A stretch of 31,519 nt of DNA from Methanosarcinales archaeon (lineage in GTDB: Archaea > Nanobdellota > Nanobdellia > Woesearchaeales > CG1-02-33-12). A program made the position numbers and the translations under genes. Location of the stretch: NCBI GenBank assembly GCA_017610505.1, contig JAFCBX010000001.1, positions 1-31,519 of the forward strand, read 5' to 3'. The notes under the pieces are model-generated. The model saw only the letters and a list, made by a program, of their open reading frames with translations, searched no databases and had not been told where the DNA came from. Numbering within the stretch: the first letter of the stretch is position 1; the number at the start of each line of letters is the position of its first letter. Shown one piece after another: positions 1 through 6,286 of the stretch.

Positions 1-161
1 AAATGGTTGAAAAGGGAACAGTTTACAAAAGAGACAAGCCAATAAGATGGAAATGCTCAAAATGCGGCTACATTCATGAGGGAACAGAGCCGCCAGAAAA
101 ATGCCCATCATGCAAGCATCCAAGAGAATACTATGAGCCAGAGTGCATGGAATTTGAGTAG
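1..161 (+). CDS. Rubrerythrin, C-terminal rubredoxin-like domain (partial, 5' end outside window)
   Basis: The reading frame is open from the window edge to a TAG stop and encodes a short rubredoxin-like domain. It has the WKCSKCGY knuckle followed by CPSCKHP, the two CxxC pairs that hold a mononuclear iron. The spacing and the surrounding residues (an arginine-tryptophan before the first cysteine, EGTEPPEKCP in between) match the C-terminal domain of rubrerythrin rather than free rubredoxin. Rubrerythrins reduce hydrogen peroxide in anaerobes, using a di-iron four-helix domain that would lie upstream and is not visible here. The stop codon is followed after about 11 nt by the superoxide reductase gene, so the two are very probably one oxygen-defence operon. 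An internal ATG lies at position 3, but the true start is probably outside the window. Confidence 0.8.
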   Translation, partial: MVEKGTVYKRDKPIRWKCSKCGYIHEGTEPPEKCPSCKHPREYYEPECMEFE

Positions 162-172
162 GGAGGTGAAAA

Positions 173-556
173 ATGACAAAACTAGGAGAAATGTACAAAT
201 GTGAAATATGCGGCAACCTTGTTTCAGTTGTTGAATCTGGCCAGGGCGAACTAATATGCTGCGGACAGCCAATGAATCTTCTTGAGGAACACACCAAAGA
301 GCAGGAAGGAAATGAAAAACATGTTCCAATAATCGAAAAGGTTGATGGCGGAGTAAAAGTAAAAGTGGGATTAGCTCCTCATCCAATGGAAGAAGGCCAT
401 TACATTGAATTAATACAGCTAATTAAAGATGAAGATATTGTAATCGGAAAAAGGCTTAGGCCAGGAGACAAGCCAGAAGCAGAGTTCTGCCTTGCTGATG
501 CAGAGGGATTAAAAGCAAGAATATTATGCAATATACACGGCTTATGGGTAAGCTGA
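173..556 (+). CDS. dfx: Desulfoferrodoxin-type superoxide reductase (2Fe-SOR)
   Basis: The 127-residue protein reduces superoxide to hydrogen peroxide without making oxygen, a cytoplasmic defence typical of anaerobes. Two iron sites are visible. The N-terminal desulforedoxin-like site has C10, C13, C29 and C30. The catalytic site has E48-K49-H50, H70, H76, then C119 and H122 in the motif CNIHGLW. Both sites are intact and the length is that of the family. The start is set by a strong Shine-Dalgarno sequence (GGGAGGTG) ending 4 nt before the ATG. It follows the rubrerythrin fragment closely; the peroxide it makes is the substrate of that partner, so co-expression makes sense. Identification is by motif and is very secure. 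Confidence 0.95.
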   Translation: MTKLGEMYKCEICGNLVSVVESGQGELICCGQPMNLLEEHTKEQEGNEKHVPIIEKVDGGVKVKVGLAPHPMEEGHYIELIQLIKDEDIVIGKRLRPGDKPEAEFCLADAEGLKARILCNIHGLWVS

Positions 557-670
557 TTTACAAACAAAGCTCTTTAAGCTCCTTCCTTATAATTCCAAGA
601 AGGTTTCATTTAATTTAAGCTTACAAGATATTATTCAGCTCTTAAATCAATTAATATTCTTTAAAACGAA

Positions 671-720
671 ACCTATTTAAGTAAGATAAGTTTTACTCTT
701 TCCAATAAAATTAATGAGGT
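671..720 (+). promoter_or_regulatory. Histone gene promoter and ribosome binding site
   Basis: A TATA-like element (CTATTTAA, 673-680) preceded by an A-rich BRE-like stretch sits about 50 nt before the histone ATG. The Shine-Dalgarno GAGGT is at 716-720, 7 nt before the start. This predicts a short leader of roughly 25 nt. The rest of the 557-727 gap shows nothing else recognisable. Confidence 0.55.
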
Positions 721-727
721 AATTATA

Positions 728-940
728 ATGGCAAGAAACATAAGCATAATACCAAAGGCCCCCTTTGCAAGGATATTGCTTGATGCAGGCGCAAGAAGGG
801 TTTCTGCAGAGGCAGTTGATACATTCACTGATGTTATAACAGACATTGCAGAGGAGATTTCAACAAGAGCAACAAAGATTGCACAGCATTCAGGAAGAAA
901 AACAATCCATGAAGGAGATATAAAGCTGGCTGTTAAATAA
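728..940 (+). CDS. Archaeal histone (HMf-like)
   Basis: The 70-residue protein is one histone fold with no tails. The order is helix 1 (about residues 7-15), the loop-1 segment GARRVSAEA, the long central helix (about 27-53), then the GRKTIHEGD loop with its conserved arginine-threonine pair, and the final helix DIKLAVK. Archaeal histones form dimers and stack on DNA to make extended nucleosome-like filaments. Length and sequence are typical. The gene stands alone, with its own TATA box and a Shine-Dalgarno sequence, and is followed by T-rich DNA that could end transcription. A tRNA-Ala gene comes next on the same strand. Confidence 0.96.
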   Translation: MARNISIIPKAPFARILLDAGARRVSAEAVDTFTDVITDIAEEISTRATKIAQHSGRKTIHEGDIKLAVK

Positions 941-956
941 TTATTTTTCTATTTTT
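941..956 (+). terminator. T-rich terminator after the histone gene
   Basis: Right after the stop codon come two runs of five T on the coding strand with no stem-loop, the usual form of archaeal intrinsic termination signals. Confidence 0.45.
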
Positions 957-995
957 CATAATCTTTTTAAACTAACATTATTTCTCTTAAGCTAT

Positions 996-1069
996 GGGCA
1001 GGTAGTTCAGTCCGGTAGAATGCGCCCTTGGCTAGGGCGAGGCCCCGGGTTCAAATCCCGGTCTGTCCA
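996..1069 (+). tRNA. tRNA-Ala (GGC), no intron
   Basis: The sequence folds as a 74-nt cloverleaf. The acceptor stem is GGGCAGG with TCTGTCC, and it contains the G3-U70 pair that identifies alanine tRNA. The anticodon stem CGCCC/GGGCG closes a seven-base loop TTGGCTA with anticodon GGC, and the T-arm is CCGGG-TTCAAAT-CCCGG. The discriminator is A. CCA is not encoded. A TATA-like element (TTTTTAAA) lies about 26 nt upstream. It is the only one of eight tRNA genes here without an insertion. Confidence 0.95.
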
Positions 1070-1088
1070 ATTAAAATGAGGTAAAATA

Positions 1089-2063
1089 ATGGCGAATGTA
1101 TACTACTCAAAAAATCAGGAGAACTTTTTATTAAAGATAAAAGAGGAGATTAAGGATAATTTTAAAAATTGCAATAAAATTGCAATTAAAATTCATTTTG
1201 GTGAGCCAGGCAATAAAACAGCTTTTAAGCCAGAGGATATTAAGCCAATAACAGATATTTTAAATGAGTTGAATATAAATTTCTTTTTGTTTGATTCACC
1301 AGTAAAATACAACAGCCTTAGGGACAATCCTGATTCTTACAAAAATTTTGCTATTAAAAAAGGATGGGGCAGACTTGGAGAAATTAGGACAAATGATGAG
1401 CATATTGATGTCAAAGGAGAAAATTTAACTTATGAGGTTTGCAAAGAGCTTATTGATGCAGATGCTGTCTTGGTTATAAGCCATGTTAAGGGGCATGTCT
1501 GCACTGGTTTTGGCGGAGCTATTAAAAATTTAGGCATGGGCGCTTTGACAAAAAAAACAAAAGGGGACATACACTATGGCGGAGAGCCTGTTTTAGTCGG
1601 AGAATGCACGCAATGTGGGGCTTGTGAAAGAGCATGCCCTTTAGGAACTTTAAAAGTAAAGGATAAGCCAGTCTTTGGAATATGCTATGGCTGCTCCAAT
1701 TGTGTTTATGCATGCCCTAACTCTGTGCTTAAAACAAGAGTCAATTATTTTGATTTTTTATTAGCAGAGGGAGCTGCTGTTGCACAATCAAAATTCAAGA
1801 AAGCTTATTATGTTTCATTCTTAAAAAACATCACCCAGCTATGCGACTGCGAGTCAGATCCAGGAGAGATTATTGCAAATGATTATGGTTTTTTAGCAAG
1901 CCCTGATGGTGTCGCAATTGATATGGCTGCTCATGGTATCATATTAAAAAATGAGGGAGAAGATGTTTTCCTAAAATACAATAAGAAAAGTGGAACAGAA
2001 CAGGTTAAGGCAGCAGAGAAGTTTGGCATGGGCCAAAGCAAATATAATTTAATGGAATTATAG
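1089..2063 (+). CDS. DUF362 domain protein with two [4Fe-4S] ferredoxin motifs
   Basis: The 324-residue protein has an N-terminal DUF362 region and a ferredoxin domain. The DUF362 part includes IAIKIHFGEPGN near 31-42 and the segment HVKGHVCTGFGGAIKNLGMG near 132-151. The ferredoxin part has two clusters: C173, C176, C179, C183 and C199, C202, C205, C209. The C-terminal part returns to DUF362 with DGVAIDMAA. Members are presumed electron carriers or redox enzymes of unknown substrate in anaerobes, probably cytoplasmic as no signal peptide is seen. The start has GAGGT 6 nt upstream. The stop codon overlaps the Shine-Dalgarno sequence of the HIT gene, so the two form an operon. The family is certain; the reaction is not known. 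Confidence 0.88.
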   Translation: MANVYYSKNQENFLLKIKEEIKDNFKNCNKIAIKIHFGEPGNKTAFKPEDIKPITDILNELNINFFLFDSPVKYNSLRDNPDSYKNFAIKKGWGRLGEIRTNDEHIDVKGENLTYEVCKELIDADAVLVISHVKGHVCTGFGGAIKNLGMGALTKKTKGDIHYGGEPVLVGECTQCGACERACPLGTLKVKDKPVFGICYGCSNCVYACPNSVLKTRVNYFDFLLAEGAAVAQSKFKKAYYVSFLKNITQLCDCESDPGEIIANDYGFLASPDGVAIDMAAHGIILKNEGEDVFLKYNKKSGTEQVKAAEKFGMGQSKYNLMEL

Positions 2064-2072
2064 GAGGTTAAA

Positions 2073-2477
2073 ATGGACTGTATATTTTGCAAGATAATCA
2101 GGGGTGAAATTCCCTGCTCAAAGGTTTTTGAGAATGAGAAGTTTTTTGCTTTTTTAGACATTGGGCCGGTAAACAGGGGCCATACTTTAGTAATACCCAA
2201 GAAGCACTATAAAAATCTGTTTGATATGCCAGAAGAAGAGCTAAAAGGATATATGGAAGCAATTCAGAAAGTTTCCAAGGCAGTTATGAAAGGTGTTGAT
2301 GCAGATGGTGTTAACATCAACATGAGTAATGAATCAGCAGCAGGACAGGTTGTTATGCATGCCCATGTTCATATTATACCAAGGTTTAAGAATGATGGTT
2401 TGAAGCTTTGGCCGCAAGGAAAATATGAAGAAGGAGAAGCTGATAAAACAAGAAAAAAAATAGTAAACTATTTATAA
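2073..2477 (+). CDS. HIT family nucleotide-binding hydrolase
   Basis: The 134-residue protein belongs to the histidine triad family. The catalytic triad HAHVHIIPR lies near 116-124, the central histidine being the one that is transiently nucleotidylated. The upstream HTLVIPKKHY segment and the N-terminal CIFCKIIRGEIP with a CxxC pair are typical of Hint-like members. Known relatives hydrolyse adenosine phosphoramidates or related dinucleotides; the actual substrate cannot be told from sequence. A strong Shine-Dalgarno (TAGGAGGT) fixes the start. It sits 9 nt after the DUF362 gene. Its stop codon lies inside the TATA box of the following tRNA-Met gene. Confidence 0.93.
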   Translation: MDCIFCKIIRGEIPCSKVFENEKFFAFLDIGPVNRGHTLVIPKKHYKNLFDMPEEELKGYMEAIQKVSKAVMKGVDADGVNINMSNESAAGQVVMHAHVHIIPRFKNDGLKLWPQGKYEEGEADKTRKKIVNYL

Positions 2478-2500
2478 GCAGAATTTTCCTAATTTTTTAT

Positions 2501-2625
2501 GCCGCTGTAGCTCAGCCTGGTTAGAGCGCTACGCTCATATGTATTGAGCGATGAGGGCTTGCCCAATGATTAACTCATCTAACTGAGGCACGTAGAGGTC
2601 ACGGGCTCAAATCCCGCCAGCGGCA
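2501..2625 (+). tRNA. tRNA-Met (CAT, elongator) with a 50-nt intron
   Basis: Acceptor GCCGCTG pairs with CAGCGGC; discriminator A. The anticodon stem is CTACG/CGTAG and the mature loop is CTCATAA, anticodon CAT. The D-arm (GCTC...GAGC) and the A73 end fit the elongator rather than the initiator. The intron is 2540-2589, after position 37. It makes a canonical bulge-helix-bulge: bases 32-35 (CTCA) pair with TGAG at 2584-2587, flanked by three-base bulges. Inside the intron GATGAG (2550-2555) pairs with CTCATC (2574-2579). A TATA box (TATTTATA) about 28 nt upstream overlaps the end of the HIT gene. The outer T-stem pair is an A-C mismatch. Initiator and Ile2 were considered and fit less well. 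Confidence 0.9.
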
Positions 2626-2684
2626 CCTTTTTTTCTTAATTATTACTAAAATTAAATTTTAATTGAATTTTCTAAAAATCAAAT

Positions 2685-2770
2685 AAGTATGATAAAGTAA
2701 GATAAAAGAAAGGTTTATATATAAGTATCATACAAAGTATGATAAGGTAATATAAGATAAGAAAGAGAGG
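2685..2770 (+). promoter_or_regulatory. Promoter with palindromic operator-like site
   Basis: A TATA box (TTTATATATA, 2713-2722) is followed by an inverted repeat at 2726-2744, TATCATAC-AAA-GTATGATA with eight-base arms, placed about where transcription should start. The half-site AAGTATGATAA occurs again upstream at 2685-2695, on the other side of the TATA box. The arrangement looks like a repressor site. The Shine-Dalgarno GAGAGG is at 2765-2770. Confidence 0.6.
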
Positions 2771-2779
2771 TAATTAAGG

Positions 2780-3055
2780 ATGGGAATAAAAGAAAAGATA
2801 GGAGAAACAGGTATAAAAGAAAGGATAGGAGACATGGATGACAAAATAAAAAAAATTATGGAAAGATATGAATTTGTAACAATGATTGAAGAGGATGATA
2901 GTAAAAAATTAATAGGAATCTATGATGATATAGCCCTATATTATGATCCACAAAAAAAATTTTTGTTGGAAATTGATGGTAATTACTTCCCACCTGAACC
3001 TAAACAACTGAAGGAAATAGAAAGTAAATATTTAATTCTGAATATAAAACCATGA
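2780..3055 (+). CDS. Hypothetical protein, 91 residues
   Basis: I do not recognise a family. The protein is charged and soluble, with no membrane segment or signal peptide. Residues 1-18 hold an imperfect internal repeat (GIKEKIGETG / GIKERIGDMD). The middle (about 30-75) looks like alternating beta strands, with IGIYDDIALYYDP and FLLEIDGNYFPPEP. The start is supported by GAGAGG about 9 nt upstream and by a TATA box at 2713. The gene has its own promoter with an operator-like palindrome, so it is probably regulated. It ends one base before the converging tRNA-Ser gene. Confidence 0.7.
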   Translation: MGIKEKIGETGIKERIGDMDDKIKKIMERYEFVTMIEEDDSKKLIGIYDDIALYYDPQKKFLLEIDGNYFPPEPKQLKEIESKYLILNIKP

Positions 3056-3056
3056 A

Positions 3057-3155
3057 CGCCGGGCCCAGGATTTGAACCTGGATGCCCTTGCGGACACCCG
3101 CTTTCTTTTGCTTAATTCGAGGCGGGCGCGTTAAACCAGATTCCGCCAGCCCGGC
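3057..3155 (-). tRNA. tRNA-Ser (CGA) with a 13-nt anticodon-loop insertion
   Basis: On the minus strand the acceptor GCCGGGC pairs with GCCCGGC, discriminator G as in serine tRNA. A long variable arm (TGTCC-GCAA-GGGCA) confirms class II. The T-arm is CCAGG-TTCAAAT-CCTGG. The anticodon stem CCCGC/GCGGG closes a 20-base loop starting CTCGAA, anticodon CGA. Removing 13 bases (3103-3115) gives the normal loop CTCGAAA. The insertion is A-rich and cannot form the bulge-helix-bulge central helix: only two of four pairs are possible. It lies 9 nt after the end of the small membrane-protein gene on the same strand and could be co-transcribed with it. Confidence 0.85.
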
Positions 3156-3164
3156 ATATGAATT

Positions 3165-3440
3165 TTATCTGAAGTCTGGTGCTAAAATTCCTATTGCTGT
3201 GATTATTGTTCCTATAGCTAACATATAAACAGGAAGTTTTTCTATAACACTAACTGTGCCGGTTATTTCATGAGATGCTTCTATTAAATCCCCATCAGCA
3301 GGCATTTCAGACACTACCATTCCAGTTATATCTGATGATGAATTAATCCCTAAATTAGACAAGATAACTATTCTTGTAATTCCTAACAGGCCTGAGCATA
3401 AAATCAGAAATATACCTATTGTTAATATGCTTCTGTTCAT
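3165..3440 (-). CDS. Small membrane protein, two predicted transmembrane helices
   Basis: The 91-residue protein has a hydrophobic segment at about 5-28, a short polar loop (about 29-68, with acidic residues such as EMPADGDLIEASHE), and a second hydrophobic segment at about 70-87, ending in DFR. Both ends are therefore likely on the same side of the membrane. No family is recognised. A TATA-like element (TTTAAATATA) lies about 26 nt before the ATG and there is no Shine-Dalgarno sequence, so the message is probably leaderless. The tRNA-Ser(CGA) gene follows 9 nt downstream. Confidence 0.65.
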   Translation of the reverse strand: MNRSILTIGIFLILCSGLLGITRIVILSNLGINSSSDITGMVVSEMPADGDLIEASHEITGTVSVIEKLPVYMLAIGTIITAIGILAPDFR

Positions 3441-3502
3441 TTTACTATTAATTAATCTTAATTATATTTAAATTCTTTTATTATTAAAAGAAATAGACCT
3501 GT

Positions 3503-4096
3503 TCATTTTCTATAGGCCATGATTTTTCCTTCCTTATACCCTGTAAGCCTTTGCCATAAACTACCTGGCCTTAATCTTTCAAATGGATGTTTCTGCCCAT
3601 AAACAAGAAAAAAGGAGTTGTCTTTCATTGTTTTAATCAGCTTATCTTCCAATTTTTTGTAGTTATTAAAGTCTCCTGGAAAGAAATAAATTATATCATA
3701 TTCTGAAAAGTCTTCATTTAAGAAATCCCCTTGCTTAAACCTAGCTTTTTTTACATCAAACCCCTCTGAAATTAACCTTGGCTTAATTATATGATCTGAT
3801 AATTTACAAAGATGCTTGTTATATTCCAGTCCAGTGGCATAATGCCCCATTAATAAAAAAAGAAATACAATTCTTCCATCACCACTTCCCAAATCTATGA
3901 TACTAGTTTTGTCCTTGAATTTAAGATTCTTAACTGTGTTATATAGATTAATCAAATCAAAAGTTGGTAAATAAATCCCTTTTTCAAGTTTTTTGAAGCG
4001 GAATGTTTTAGTTTCACTATTTTTACTGAACTCTTCATCACATATCTTTTCTAATCTGATTATTTGTTCTGGATTTAAATTGGCATTAATTTCCAT
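3503..4096 (-). CDS. SAM-dependent class I methyltransferase
   Basis: The 197-residue protein has a Rossmann-fold methyltransferase core. Motif I, the SAM-binding DLGSGDGR, is at 68-75; it is followed by GLEYN (motif II, acidic residue near 89), then a GDF segment near 118 and YDIIYFFPGDF near 128-138 as motif IV. The N-terminal 40 residues look helical and may cap the active site. The arrangement resembles small archaeal methyltransferases annotated as DOT1-like or rRNA-processing, but no substrate-specific motif such as NPPY is present, so the target is unknown. It ends 62 nt before the small membrane-protein gene. The C-terminal YGQKHPFERLRPGSLWQRLTG is basic and might touch nucleic acid or protein. 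Confidence 0.8.
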   Translation of the reverse strand: MEINANLNPEQIIRLEKICDEEFSKNSETKTFRFKKLEKGIYLPTFDLINLYNTVKNLKFKDKTSIIDLGSGDGRIVFLFLLMGHYATGLEYNKHLCKLSDHIIKPRLISEGFDVKKARFKQGDFLNEDFSEYDIIYFFPGDFNNYKKLEDKLIKTMKDNSFFLVYGQKHPFERLRPGSLWQRLTGYKEGKIMAYRK

Positions 4097-4128
4097 AAAG
4101 ATAACCTAATCTCAGTAAAATAAGTAAA

Positions 4129-4299
4129 TGCCCGGTCCGGGACTTTCGACCTGATTGCGAGCGTAGCGAGCGTGAGGGACCTCAATTGCAGGGCAATTGA
4201 ATGTCGCTCTTTGCGTATCAAATGCGCGTAACCATTTGTTCGAACCCGAGTCTCGGCCTCGAGAGGGCCGGATGATTGGCCGGACTACACCAACCGGGC
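4129..4299 (-). tRNA. tRNA-Glu (CTC) with a 96-nt intron in the T-loop
   Basis: Acceptor GCCCGGT pairs with ACCGGGC; discriminator A. The D-arm GTGTAGTCCGGCCAATCAT is the archaeal tRNA-Glu form. The anticodon stem CGGCC/GGCCG closes the loop CTCTCGA, anticodon CTC, with no intron there. The T-stem TCGGG/CCCGG is split: the loop reads TTCGAA, then 96 extra bases (4143-4238), then T. Removing them gives TTCGAAT. Loop bases TTCG pair with CGAA at 4145-4148, the central helix of a splice motif with an AG end. The intron holds an eight-base-arm hairpin at 4182-4200. The tRNA-Ser(GGA) gene ends 8 nt upstream, so both probably share one transcript. Confidence 0.9.
4209..4240 (-). repeat. 32-nt block shared by two tRNA introns (copy 1, tRNA-Glu)
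   Basis: This block is identical base for base to 4374-4405. It begins in the last bases of the 5' exon T-loop and covers the first part of the intron. It can form a small hairpin from its GCG...CGC ends. The two introns differ on the far side of it. Confidence 0.9.
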
Positions 4300-4307
4300 A
4301 TTATATA

Positions 4308-4473
4308 CGCCAGGGCTGGGACTTTCACCAATGATTGGGCGAACGAAGTGAGCGCGTCTGGCTTTATGCCAGACTTTGCGTATCAAATGCGCGTAACCAT
4401 TTGTTTTGAACCCAGATTCCCAGAAGGGACGAGATTTCCAGTCTCGCGCGGTACCGGATTGCGCCACCCTGGC
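4308..4473 (-). tRNA. tRNA-Ser (GGA) with an 83-nt intron in the T-loop
   Basis: Acceptor GCCAGGG pairs with CCCTGGC; discriminator G. The anticodon stem CGAGA/TCTCG closes CTGGAAA, anticodon GGA. The variable arm TCCC-TTCT-GGGA marks class II. The T-stem CTGGG/CCCAG is interrupted in its loop: TTCAAA, then 83 bases (4322-4404), then T. Loop bases TTCA pair with TGAA at 4324-4327. The intron carries a seven-base-arm hairpin (4356-4374), and its 5' part is identical over 32 nt to the tRNA-Glu intron. A TATA box (TTTATATAAG, 4498-4507) lies about 30 nt upstream and probably drives this gene together with tRNA-Glu. Confidence 0.9.
4374..4405 (-). repeat. 32-nt block shared by two tRNA introns (copy 2, tRNA-Ser)
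   Basis: Second copy of the block at 4209-4240, in the same orientation and at the same place relative to the exon-intron border. Confidence 0.9.
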
Positions 4474-4497
4474 ACATTAAAAAGAAAACTATATTTG

Positions 4498-4507
4498 TTT
4501 ATATAAG
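4498..4507 (-). promoter_or_regulatory. TATA box of the tRNA-Ser(GGA)/tRNA-Glu(CTC) unit
   Basis: A TTATATAA core about 30 nt before the 5' end of tRNA-Ser(GGA), between it and the end of the S10 gene. Confidence 0.6.
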
Positions 4508-4521
4508 TTTTGAAAAAAGAA

Positions 4522-4833
4522 CTAAACATCTATCATTTCTATCTCAATATTCAAACCTTCTGGGATAGGAACTCTCATAACAAGCCTTAAAGCGCGCTCA
4601 TCAACTGCTAGATCAATCAAGCGTTTGTGTATCCTCATCTCATATCTTTCCCAGCTAGCTTTTCCTTCGCCATCTGGGCTTTTCCTTGTGGTTACCTTAA
4701 GCTTCTTTGTTGGCAGAGGTATTGGACCTCTCATTTCAACTCCTGTTTTCTCAGCAATATCTTTTATGTATTTACACACATCATTAATCTTGTTAATGTC
4801 AATACTTGCTAATTTTATTCTTGCTTTCTGCAT
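4522..4833 (-). CDS. rps10: Ribosomal protein uS10
   Basis: The 103-residue protein is archaeal S10 of the small subunit. It shows the family pattern: KARIKLAS at the N-terminus, then [45 protein letters not shown], whose long loop reaches into the 30S head, and the C-terminal strand IEIEMIDV. The length is usual. In many archaea S10 directly follows EF-1A, as here, with a 77-nt gap that contains a TATA-like element (TTTATATCA) and T-runs, so it may have its own promoter. An internal inverted repeat around ATCATG in the gap may be a weak structure. No anomaly in the protein. Confidence 0.97.
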   Translation of the reverse strand: MQKARIKLASIDINKINDVCKYIKDIAEKTGVEMRGPIPLPTKKLKVTTRKSPDGEGKASWERYEMRIHKRLIDLAVDERALRLVMRVPIPEGLNIEIEMIDV

Positions 4834-4886
4834 TTTAATATTCTCGGCTTGTTTACTTCATGATAAAACCCAGTTCACCATGATAT

Positions 4887-4906
4887 AAAAACAAAAAAAT
4901 AAAAAA
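4887..4906 (-). terminator. T-rich terminator after EF-1A
   Basis: Just after the EF-1A stop codon, the minus strand has T-runs of six, seven and five broken by single bases, with no stem. This fits archaeal termination. It abuts the TATA-like element for S10. Confidence 0.5.
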
Positions 4907-4910
4907 GAGT

Positions 4911-6206
4911 TTATTTCTTATTTAACTCCTTCTTAACCAAATCAATGCACATTCCTGCTGCAACTGTCACTCCGCTATCCCTGATAGCAAACCTTGACAT
5001 GTGCGGAATGTCTTTTTGTTTTTCAATCACTGTTGGCTGAACTGGCTTAACCTTTATTATTGCAGCATCCCCGTTTTTTATGAAATCTGGATTTTCTGCA
5101 ATTGTCTCACCTGTTGCTGCATTTAGCTTTTTCTCAATAGCTATTATCTGGCAAGCAACCTGAGCAGTATGTATATGGAATACTGGGGTGTATCCAGTGG
5201 TTATAACATTTTTACAGTTTAATACAACAATCTGTGCTGTAAACTCACTTGCAACTGTTGGTGGATTATCAGTATGCCCCAGAACATCTCCTCTGGCAAT
5301 ATCTTTCTTTTCTATGCCTCTGACATTAAATCCAACATTATCTCCTGGAATTGCCTGCTTAAGCTGCTCATGATGCATTTCTATTGATTTGACTTCTCCA
5401 GTTACACCCTTTCCTTCTCTTGCTGGAACCACTATAACCTTATCACCTACCTTCATAATTCCTGTCTCTACTTTTCCAACAGGAACAACCCCTATCCCAG
5501 TTATATTATAAACATCCTGTATTGGAAGCCTTAATGGCAATTGTGTTGGTTTCTCTGGTATAGTAAGCAAGTCTAATGTTTCTAATAGTGTTGGTCCCTT
5601 GTACCATGGCATTTTGTCTGTCTTCTTAACCACATTATCTCCTGGCAAAGAAGCAATTGGTAAAAACTGAACCTTGCTTGGGTCATATCCAACTGTTTTC
5701 AGTAAAGCCTCAACATCTGATTTGATTTTGTTGAAGACATCTTCACTATAATCTTTCATATCCATCTTATTTACAGCAACAATCAGCTGCTGGACTCCAA
5801 GAGTCCTGCACAAGAAGACATGCTCCTTTGTCTGTGCCATAATTCCATCATTGGCAGCAACAACTAAGACAGCTGAATCTGCCTGGCTTGCTCCTGTAAT
5901 CATATTCTTAATAAAATCCTTGTGTCCTGGAGCATCAATTATTGTAAAATAATACTTGTCTGTATTAAACCTTTTATGAGCCAAATCAATTGTTAACCCT
6001 CTTTCTCTCTCTTCCTTCAGGTTGTCCATTACAAAAGCAAACTCAAAACCTGATTTTCCTAGTTCTTTTGCCTTTTCTTTTAATTTTCTCATAGCCTGTT
6101 CATCAACAGATCCAGTGTCAAACAAAAGCCTTCCTACTGTTGTTGATTTTCCATGATCTACATGTCCTACAAAGACAAGATTCATATGTTCTTTTTCTTT
6201 AGCCAT
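4911..6206 (-). CDS. tuf: Translation elongation factor EF-1A
   Basis: The 431-residue GTPase brings aminoacyl-tRNA to the ribosome. The G-motifs are GHVDHGKST at 14-22, the switch II DAPGH at 91-95, and NKMD at 146-149; the switch I region holds ERERGLTID near 67-74. Domains II and III follow, with [26 protein letters not shown] and the C-terminal [15 protein letters not shown]. Length and motifs are those of archaeal EF-1A. A strong TATA box (CTTTATATATTA) lies about 55 nt upstream and a GGAGGGA Shine-Dalgarno sequence just before the ATG, so expression is likely strong and at least partly separate from the EF-2 operon. Confidence 0.98.
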   Translation of the reverse strand: MAKEKEHMNLVFVGHVDHGKSTTVGRLLFDTGSVDEQAMRKLKEKAKELGKSGFEFAFVMDNLKEERERGLTIDLAHKRFNTDKYYFTIIDAPGHKDFIKNMITGASQADSAVLVVAANDGIMAQTKEHVFLCRTLGVQQLIVAVNKMDMKDYSEDVFNKIKSDVEALLKTVGYDPSKVQFLPIASLPGDNVVKKTDKMPWYKGPTLLETLDLLTIPEKPTQLPLRLPIQDVYNITGIGVVPVGKVETGIMKVGDKVIVVPAREGKGVTGEVKSIEMHHEQLKQAIPGDNVGFNVRGIEKKDIARGDVLGHTDNPPTVASEFTAQIVVLNCKNVITTGYTPVFHIHTAQVACQIIAIEKKLNAATGETIAENPDFIKNGDAAIIKVKPVQPTVIEKQKDIPHMSRFAIRDSGVTVAAGMCIDLVKKELNKK

Positions 6207-6257
6207 AATAATCCCTCCAATTATTTTTATGATTATTCTTTAAAAAGGTGTTTTTAT

Positions 6258-6272
6258 TTAATATATAAAGGT
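6258..6272 (-). promoter_or_regulatory. EF-1A promoter (BRE and TATA box)
   Basis: On the minus strand an ACC-type BRE-like triplet leads into CTTTATATATTAA. It predicts a start of transcription near 6237 and a leader of about 30 nt carrying the GGAGGGA ribosome binding site at 6211-6217. Confidence 0.65.
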
Positions 6273-6286
6273 TTCTATAACAATCT

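Noticed and set aside
2685..2760. Repeats around AAGTATGATAA as a short CRISPR-like array
   Set aside because: There are only three half-sites with irregular spacing, and they fit a promoter with an operator.
4157..4200. Direct repeat GCGAGCGTA/GCGAGCGTG and an inverted repeat around CAATTGC as signs of a mobile element
   Set aside because: They lie wholly within the tRNA-Glu intron and are explained by intron structure; no transposase or target duplication is present.
4143..4404. Homing endonuclease genes in the tRNA introns
   Set aside because: The introns are under 100 nt and hold no meaningful coding frame.
4276..4506. Open frames on both strands across the tRNA-Ser/tRNA-Glu region
   Set aside because: They run across well-folded tRNA genes and their introns and have no resemblance to proteins or ribosome binding sites.
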